A DNA stretch of 9,968 bases, from contig JAZRNL010000031.1 in assembly GCA_045648165.1 (NCBI GenBank), positions 1 through 9,968 of the forward strand. Reading direction: 5' to 3'. The notes beneath the pieces are model-generated. The model searched no databases and had not been told where the DNA came from. It saw only the letters and a list, made by a program, of their open reading frames with translations. Of this stretch, positions 5,879-9,968 are shown piece after piece. Made by a program: the position numbers and the translations under genes. How positions within the stretch are numbered: the first letter of the stretch is position 1; every line of letters begins with the position of its first letter. The DNA comes from RGIG9115 sp045648165. GTDB lineage: Bacteria > Bacillota > Clostridia > UBA1381.

Positions 5879-6628
5879 TTATTCTGCCTTGGGAGCCTCT
5901 TCTCCTTCTGCGGGAGCAGTTTCGCCTTCAGCAGGTGCTTCTTCACCCTCTGCAGGTGCAGCTTCATCTTCTGCGGGAGCTTTTTCTGCTTCCTCTGCAG
6001 CCTTAACCTGAGCTTCCATCACGAGCTTATTGAATTCGCCCATATACATATCCTTGCTGATCTTTGACTCGTCTATTCCATACATCTGAGCAAACATAGG
6101 AATCATATCGTCGCCCATACCCTGCATTTCAAGCATCTTGCCAAGCTTTATATAGCCTTCAGCAATAGAAATTGTTGTGTCTCCGGGCATATCTTCAGGA
6201 AGTCCGTTTTCCTTCTTGAACTCGTCAAGAGTTTTGTTCATCTGCTTTGCAGCATCATCAAGTGTTGTGGCATAGCCATCTTCATTAAGATTATAGTGAT
6301 TAATTCTTGAATCCATAATATAGTATTCAGCCACCATAAGTATTCCGCAGATTACAAGTGTAATAATAACTGATTTTATGAGAGAAACTCTTGTATAAAC
6401 CTTTTTCTCTTCGTCCTCTGCGATCTCTTCAATAACTTCTTCAGCGGCTTCTTCAATAACTTCTTCTGTAGCTTCTGCCGCATCTTCGGTTACGTCTTCT
6501 GCAACTTCAACAACATCTTCGATTATTTCCTCTGTAACTTCAGCAGTCTCTTCAACCATCTCTTCTGTAACCTCAACAGTTTCTTCAACTGCTTGTTCGT
6601 TTTCAAACAAATTCTTTTCTTCGCTCAT
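5879..6628 (-). CDS. Unrecognised single-pass membrane protein 3 of tandem set (acidic Glu/Val repeats, duplicated core, PAEGE tail)
   Basis: I do not recognise this 249-residue protein. Residues 1-76 are almost entirely Glu/Val/Ala/Thr in a degenerate repeat (VEETVEVTEEMVEE..), probably helical and very acidic. KK (75-76), R80 and K85 precede one transmembrane helix (~82-102), so by the positive-inside rule the acidic repeat is cytoplasmic and the rest is outside. A linker (HYNLNEDGYATTLDD) leads to a core, 122-202, with two copies of a helical motif: MNKTLDEFKKENGLPEDMPG (130-149) and a diverged second ending GIDESKISKDMYMGEFNKL (184-202). Residues 208-249 are a PAEGE/APAEGE tail. The linker and core match the upstream neighbour closely. 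It is the last gene of the operon, 29 nt after the previous stop, with AAAGGAAA before ATG. Function unknown; a surface-exposed or complex-scaffolding role is only a guess. Confidence 0.88.
   Translation of the reverse strand: MSEEKNLFENEQAVEETVEVTEEMVEETAEVTEEIIEDVVEVAEDVTEDAAEATEEVIEEAAEEVIEEIAEDEEKKVYTRVSLIKSVIITLVICGILMVAEYYIMDSRINHYNLNEDGYATTLDDAAKQMNKTLDEFKKENGLPEDMPGDTTISIAEGYIKLGKMLEMQGMGDDMIPMFAQMYGIDESKISKDMYMGEFNKLVMEAQVKAAEEAEKAPAEDEAAPAEGEEAPAEGETAPAEGEEAPKAE
5882..5995 (-). repeat. Repeats encoding the acidic Pro-Ala-Glu-Gly tail
   Basis: DNA for residues 212-249 of membrane protein 3 consists of imperfect ~21-24-nt units encoding APAEGEE/APAEGET/APAEDEA. Related units encode the tails of the two upstream proteins (7336-7400 and 6661-6720), which could allow slippage or recombination among the three genes. 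Confidence 0.65.
6404..6595 (-). repeat. Repeats encoding the Glu/Val-rich cytoplasmic segment
   Basis: DNA for residues 12-75 of membrane protein 3 is a degenerate tandem array with units like GTAACTGAAGAA/GAAGAAGTTATTGAAGAA in coding sense, giving alternating TEEhhEE and EVAED blocks. It is low complexity with little sequence constraint apart from charge. Confidence 0.65.
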
Positions 6629-6657
6629 TTTATTTATTTCCTTTCTAAAATTAACAA

Positions 6658-7320
6658 TTATTCAGCAACGGGTGTTTCTTCGCCCTCTGCAATTTCTTCT
6701 GCCTGTTGAACCGGTTCTTCCTCACCTACGGGAGGTGCTATTTCAACCTCATCAAGTATCTTTTCAAAATCGCCGTAGCGCATATTTTCGTTTATTCGTT
6801 CATCACCTTTGATGCCCATAGCCTCAACCGCCGTATCAAAGGGAATTCCGTAATACATCTCAACATAAAGACCTGCGGGCATATAGTTCAATGCCGCTGC
6901 CGTTACGGTATCACCCCGCATATCCGAGGGAAGACCGTATGCTTCTTTGATTCTGTCAACAGTCATCTGATTTGTTTCAGCCAGATCTTCAAGAGTGGGC
7001 ATATAACCTTCTTTATTTGCATTATATGGGTTATAGCTCACTGCATATGCCACCGCAACTGCAACCATACAAACAATTAACGCAGTTGCCGCACTTATAA
7101 CCGCCACTGCCGCCTTTGAAAGATTGATGCTCTTTTTCGGCACGTATGCACTTTCAAGCACTTCCTCAATCTCCTGTGTATAGCTCTCTACTGTTTCTTC
7201 AACAGAATCTGCATCACCATCGAAATTATCATCTGCCATAGCCATTGCAGACTCTGCGTATCCGTCAGTATCCCCGTTTATAACGGGCTCTTCCGGAACA
7301 AAACCATTATTATCACTCAT
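6658..7320 (-). CDS. Unrecognised single-pass membrane protein 2 of tandem set
   Basis: Not a family I recognise; 220 residues. Residues 1-60 are acidic and Gly/Asn/Asp-rich. PKK (61-63) and K69 precede one Ala/Val-rich transmembrane helix (~70-94), predicting N-inside, C-outside. After a linker SYNPYNANKEGYMPTLEDLA, matching HYNLNEDGYATTLDDAA in protein 3, comes the core (108-190): NQMTVDRIKEAYGLPSDMRG (117-136), then a second copy around YYGIPFDTAVEAMGIKGDER (156-175) ending NENMRYGDFEKIL. The tail (191-220) is acidic with EEIAEGEETPVAE. It starts 12 nt after the stop of protein 1, with AAGGAGG about 7 nt before ATG; the upstream TAA overlaps that ribosome binding site, which favours translational coupling. 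Middle gene of a three-gene operon. Paralogy to both neighbours is clear by eye; function unknown. Confidence 0.88.
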   Translation of the reverse strand: MSDNNGFVPEEPVINGDTDGYAESAMAMADDNFDGDADSVEETVESYTQEIEEVLESAYVPKKSINLSKAAVAVISAATALIVCMVAVAVAYAVSYNPYNANKEGYMPTLEDLAETNQMTVDRIKEAYGLPSDMRGDTVTAAALNYMPAGLYVEMYYGIPFDTAVEAMGIKGDERINENMRYGDFEKILDEVEIAPPVGEEEPVQQAEEIAEGEETPVAE

Positions 7321-7332
7321 CTGTAGGCCTCC

Positions 7333-7782
7333 TTATTCAGCAGGAGCAGCTTCGCCCTCTGCATGAGCTTCTTCGCCTTCTTCGCCTTCTTCGCTTTCAG
7401 TATCTGCAATCATTTCTTCCATTATCTTCTGCACTTCAGACATTTTCATATCAGGTGTAACAGTTTCAGGAAGCTGACCTGACGCCATAAATTCATCAAA
7501 TGATGCGCCCTCAAACTTAAGTGCATTTTCTATAGTCATTTCCATATAAGCTTCTTCCATCTTTGTATCGGGAGAAACATTTTCCAGTCCGTATTCCTTC
7601 TGAAAATCTTCAACAGCCATTCCCATCTGATCTGCAAAGTCTTTAACCTTATCTTTGGGACTGAACTTAGAGTAAAGCGCAAATGATGCCAGTGCAATCA
7701 TTGCAACCATCACTACCGCTATAACTGCATTAATAGCCTTATCGGCTGAACTTCTTTTTGCTTTAACCTTTTCTTTTGCCAT
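7333..7782 (-). CDS. Unrecognised single-pass membrane protein 1 of tandem set
   Basis: A 149-residue protein, first gene of the operon and the simplest of the set. A short basic N-terminus (MAKEKVKAKRSS) is followed by one transmembrane helix (~17-38), so the remainder should lie outside the membrane. The core (48-121) shows the clearest internal duplication: MGMAVEDFQKEYGLENVSPD (53-72) then TKMEEA, and EGASFDEFMASGQLPETVTP (91-110) then DMKMSEV. Aligned with one gap, the copies share G-x-x-h-[ED]-[DE]-F, Leu, V-[ST]-P-D and K-M-x-E. The tail (128-149) is EEGEEGEEAHAEGEAAPAE. The ATG is preceded by AAAGGAG at 9 nt. An extended -10 promoter lies just upstream. It resembles short helical motifs appended to other clostridial membrane proteins, but I cannot name a family. 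Confidence 0.88.
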   Translation of the reverse strand: MAKEKVKAKRSSADKAINAVIAVVMVAMIALASFALYSKFSPKDKVKDFADQMGMAVEDFQKEYGLENVSPDTKMEEAYMEMTIENALKFEGASFDEFMASGQLPETVTPDMKMSEVQKIMEEMIADTESEEGEEGEEAHAEGEAAPAE

Positions 7783-7813
7783 TATAAATATCTCCTTTCG
7801 GTTTTACCAAATA

Positions 7814-7842
7814 AATATACCACTTTTTTCTCAAAAAATCAA
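7814..7842 (-). promoter_or_regulatory. Promoter of the three-gene membrane-protein operon
   Basis: On the minus strand TTGATT (7842-7837) and TATATT (7819-7814) are spaced by 17 nt, with a TGG (TGn extended -10) directly before TATATT. Transcription would begin near 7807, leaving about 25 nt of leader with the AAAGGAG ribosome binding site. Confidence 0.7.
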
Positions 7843-7880
7843 TATGTTTTTATAAATTAATTATGAATTTTCCGTTAAGG

Positions 7881-7915
7881 CATATAATTTGTCTGTTTTT
7901 GGGCATAATTATATG
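7881..7915. repeat. 9-bp inverted repeat in the divergent promoter region
   Basis: CATATAATT (7881-7889) and AATTATATG (7907-7915) are perfect inverted repeats with a 17-nt spacer, followed on the plus strand by TTTTTTTTT. It lies between the promoters of the membrane-protein operon and lysS. It could be an operator or a weak AT-rich hairpin; no regulator is known. Confidence 0.35.
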
Positions 7916-7953
7916 TTTTTTTTTATCAACTTATTAAAAATTTCAGAAAAAAC

Positions 7954-7982
7954 TTGTAATATTATAAAGTTTATTATATAAT
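7954..7982 (+). promoter_or_regulatory. Sigma-A promoter of lysS
   Basis: TTGTAA (7954-7959) and perfect TATAAT (7977-7982) are spaced by 17 nt. The start point would be near 7989, about 25 nt before ATG. The short leader leaves no room for a T-box or riboswitch. Confidence 0.75.
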
Positions 7983-8013
7983 AGTTTTAATGATATAATC
8001 GGAGGAATATGTA

Positions 8014-9567
8014 ATGGAAAACAATCAGAACAGTCAAAACGAAACACGGGAACTTTCCGAACTTTTGCAAGTAAGACGTGATAAGCTTTCTGAGCTTCAA
8101 AAAGACGGACGGGATCCTTTTGAAATAACAAAATATACACGCACACACACTTCAAAGGAAATTATGGAAAACTGCCAGACTGAGGAGCGCACAATCTCTG
8201 TTCGCGGCGAAGAAAAGCAGGTTACAGCCAGCATTTCACCCCTTGACGGACAAACAGTTTCCGTAGCAGGACGTATTATGTCAAAGCGTGGTATGGGTAA
8301 GGTAGGATTTATCCATATTGCAGATATTGACGGACAGATTCAGATTTTTGTTAAAAAAGACGTGCTTGGCGAAGATGAATACAACCGCTTCAAAAAGCTT
8401 GATGTTGGTGATATAATCGGTGCAGAGGGCGAGGTTTTCACAACTCAGACAGGTGAGGTATCAGTAAGAGCCGACAATATAACTCTTCTTACAAAATCAC
8501 TTCAGCCCCTCCCCGAAAAGTTCCATGGTATGACAAATACCGACCTTCGTTACAGACAGCGCTATACCGACCTTATTATGAACAGGGACGTTAAAGATAC
8601 ATTTATAAAGCGCTCAAAAATTATTTCAACAATCCGCAGCTACCTTGGTGAGCAGGGATTTTTGGAAGTTGAAACACCTATGCTGGTTTCAAATGCAGGC
8701 GGTGCGGCAGCACGCCCCTTTGAAACTCACTTCAATGCATTGGATGAAGACTTTAAGCTCCGAATTTCACTTGAGCTATACTTAAAGCGATTAATCGTAG
8801 GCGGGCTTGAAAAGGTTTACGAAATCGGCAGAGTGTTCAGAAACGAAGGTCTTGACACACGTCACAATCCCGAGTTCACACTTATGGAGCTTTATCAGGC
8901 ATACACTGATTACCACGGTATGATGGACCTCACCGAAAACCTTTACCGCCACGTTGCAAATTCAGTACTCGGCACCACAAAAATCGTTTACAACGGCATA
9001 GAAATGGACCTTGGCAAGCCCTTTGAGAGAATTACAATGGTTGACGCAGTAAAGAAGTATTCAGGAGTTGACTTTAACGAAATAAAAACTCTTGAAGAAG
9101 CAAGAGCTGCCGCTAAGGAGCACCATGTTGAATATGAAGACCGCCATAAGAAGGGGGATATATTAAATCTCTTCTTTGAAGAATTTGCAGAAGAGCCCCT
9201 CATTCAGCCCACATTCGTTATGGACCATCCCATCGAGATTTCTCCCCTTACAAAGAAAAAGCCGGAGAACCCCGAATACGTTGAACGTTTTGAGTTCTTT
9301 ATGAACGGCTGGGAAATGGCAAATGCATATTCAGAACTCAACGACCCCATCGACCAGAGAGAACGTTTTAAGGCTCAGGAAGAGCTCCTTGCTCAAGGCG
9401 ACGATGAAGCAAACACCACAGACGAAGACTTCATGAATGCTCTTGAAATAGGTATGCCCCCCACAGGCGGCATAGGCTTCGGAATAGACCGCATGTGTAT
9501 GCTCCTCACCGACTCCCAAGCAATAAGAGACGTTCTGCTCTTCCCGACAATGAAGACACTTGACTGA
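8014..9567 (+). CDS. lysS: Lysyl-tRNA synthetase, class II
   Basis: Charges tRNA-Lys with lysine using ATP, in the cytoplasm. Its 517 residues are slightly longer than the usual ~490-505. The N-terminal OB-fold anticodon-binding domain spans ~81-162 (TVSVAGRIMSKRGMGKVGFI at 81-100, then DIDGQIQIFVKK). The class II core follows: motif 1 around FLEVETPML (216-224), motif 2 RVFRNEGLDTRHNPEFT (273-289) with the ATP-contacting Arg, and motif 3 GMPPTGGIGFGIDR (480-493). The LysRS-typical HNPEFTLMELYQAY and WEMANAYSELNDP segments separate it from AspRS/AsnRS. The ATG has GGAGGA 7 nt upstream and a sigma-A promoter before that. A segment at ~57-79 (ERTISVRGEEKQVTASISPL..) seems to be an extra insert before the OB domain, accounting for the length. 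A glycosyltransferase gene starts 2 nt after the stop. Confidence 0.98.
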   Translation: MENNQNSQNETRELSELLQVRRDKLSELQKDGRDPFEITKYTRTHTSKEIMENCQTEERTISVRGEEKQVTASISPLDGQTVSVAGRIMSKRGMGKVGFIHIADIDGQIQIFVKKDVLGEDEYNRFKKLDVGDIIGAEGEVFTTQTGEVSVRADNITLLTKSLQPLPEKFHGMTNTDLRYRQRYTDLIMNRDVKDTFIKRSKIISTIRSYLGEQGFLEVETPMLVSNAGGAAARPFETHFNALDEDFKLRISLELYLKRLIVGGLEKVYEIGRVFRNEGLDTRHNPEFTLMELYQAYTDYHGMMDLTENLYRHVANSVLGTTKIVYNGIEMDLGKPFERITMVDAVKKYSGVDFNEIKTLEEARAAAKEHHVEYEDRHKKGDILNLFFEEFAEEPLIQPTFVMDHPIEISPLTKKKPENPEYVERFEFFMNGWEMANAYSELNDPIDQRERFKAQEELLAQGDDEANTTDEDFMNALEIGMPPTGGIGFGIDRMCMLLTDSQAIRDVLLFPTMKTLD

Positions 9568-9569
9568 TT

Positions 9570-9968
9570 ATGATTTCAGTTGTTCTTGCCGCTTATAAAG
9601 GCGAAAAATATATCGCAGAGCAGGTCTGTTCAATCCTTTCACAGCTTGGCGATAACGACGAGCTGATTGTTTCGGATGATTATCCTCAGGGTGAAACAAG
9701 GTCTGCTTTGAACGGTATTATCGAAAATGACTCGCGTGTACGTTATATTCACGGCAGAAGTCTAGGATTAATTAAAAATTTTGAACACGCTATAAATAAC
9801 GCAAAAGGTGATTTTATATTCCTTTCCGACCAGGATGATGTATGGCTTGAAGGAAAGGTTGAAGCCGTTATGAATGAGTTTGAAAAGGGCGCTGACGTTG
9901 TAATGCACGATGCACTTATAACTGATAGTGATCTCAATCCTACCGGTGAAAGAGCGTTTGTGCTTAAT
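9570..9968 (+). CDS. Family 2 glycosyltransferase, N-terminal 133 residues (cut by window edge)
   Basis: A GT-A fold glycosyltransferase that likely moves a sugar from a nucleotide-sugar onto a surface polysaccharide or lipid acceptor at the cytoplasmic face of the membrane; the substrate cannot be told. The start MISVVLAAYKGEKYIAEQVC is typical of the family. The first acidic site is seen as ELIVSDDYPQGE (residues ~31-42), where most relatives have SDDGSTDGT. The DXD-type site FLSDQDDVWL (~86-95) and LGLIKNFEHAINNAKGDFI (~66-84) are typical of the rhamnosyl/WcaA-like subgroup. The frame is open to the right edge, so over half of the protein is probably missing. The ATG lies 2 nt after the lysS stop with only a weak GAAGAC upstream, so translation is probably coupled to lysS. 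No promoter was seen between them. Family is secure; the start is very likely. Confidence 0.9.
   Translation, partial: MISVVLAAYKGEKYIAEQVCSILSQLGDNDELIVSDDYPQGETRSALNGIIENDSRVRYIHGRSLGLIKNFEHAINNAKGDFIFLSDQDDVWLEGKVEAVMNEFEKGADVVMHDALITDSDLNPTGERAFVLN

Noticed and set aside
6706..7080. 124-aa plus-strand frame opposite membrane protein 2
   Set aside because: It is antisense to a gene with good start signals and clear paralogues; its composition reflects the reverse of acidic/hydrophobic codons.
7994..7999. Second TATAAT before lysS
   Set aside because: It abuts the GGAGGA ribosome binding site, so a transcript from it would lack that site; the pair at 7954-7982 is better.

Overview
The window looks like a chromosomal segment of a low-to-moderate-GC Gram-positive anaerobe, probably a gut-type member of the Clostridia. 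The pointers are AT-rich intergenic DNA, consensus sigma-A promoters (TTNNNN-N17-TATAAT), strong GGAGG-type ribosome binding sites, rho-independent terminators, a 3D-domain protein with copper-amine-oxidase-N-like repeats, a LysM-CAP secreted protein, and a stand-alone FatA-like acyl-ACP thioesterase. This placement rests on gene content and was not confirmed by any search. No tRNA, rRNA, CRISPR array or insertion sequence was seen.

Layout, left to right. (1) 1-2771, minus strand: a glycogen operon, glgA (glycogen synthase) followed after 15 nt by glgP (glycogen phosphorylase, TTG start, cut by the left edge), driven by a good promoter at 2810-2838. (2) 2772-3178: AT-rich intergenic DNA with a perfect 16-bp hairpin plus T-tract (3023-3079) that overlaps a possible remnant of a tiny holin-like toxin ORF. 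(3) 3179-4796: two convergent genes for secreted cell-wall proteins, LysM-CAP (+) and a 3D-domain/RlpA-like protein (-), sharing a bidirectional terminator. An 8-mer, TTTGTAAC, recurs upstream of both. (4) 5104-5805, minus: acyl-ACP thioesterase. (5) 5879-7782, minus: an operon of three tandem, unrecognised single-pass membrane proteins, closed by a strong terminator. (6) 8014-9968, plus: lysS (class II lysyl-tRNA synthetase), with a family-2 glycosyltransferase starting 2 nt after its stop and running off the right edge.

The most interesting part is region 5. The three adjacent proteins (149, 220 and 249 aa) share one plan: cytoplasmic N-terminus, one transmembrane helix, an outside core made of two degenerate copies of a ~35-residue helical motif of the type 'hGhxhDEFxxxhGLPxxhxxDT', and an acidic E/G/A/P tail. 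They differ in the cytoplasmic part, which is short and basic in the first, acidic in the second, and a long Glu/Val repeat in the third. I do not recognise them as a described system. They look like a tandem-duplicated, co-transcribed set of surface-exposed or membrane-scaffold proteins. Function is unknown.
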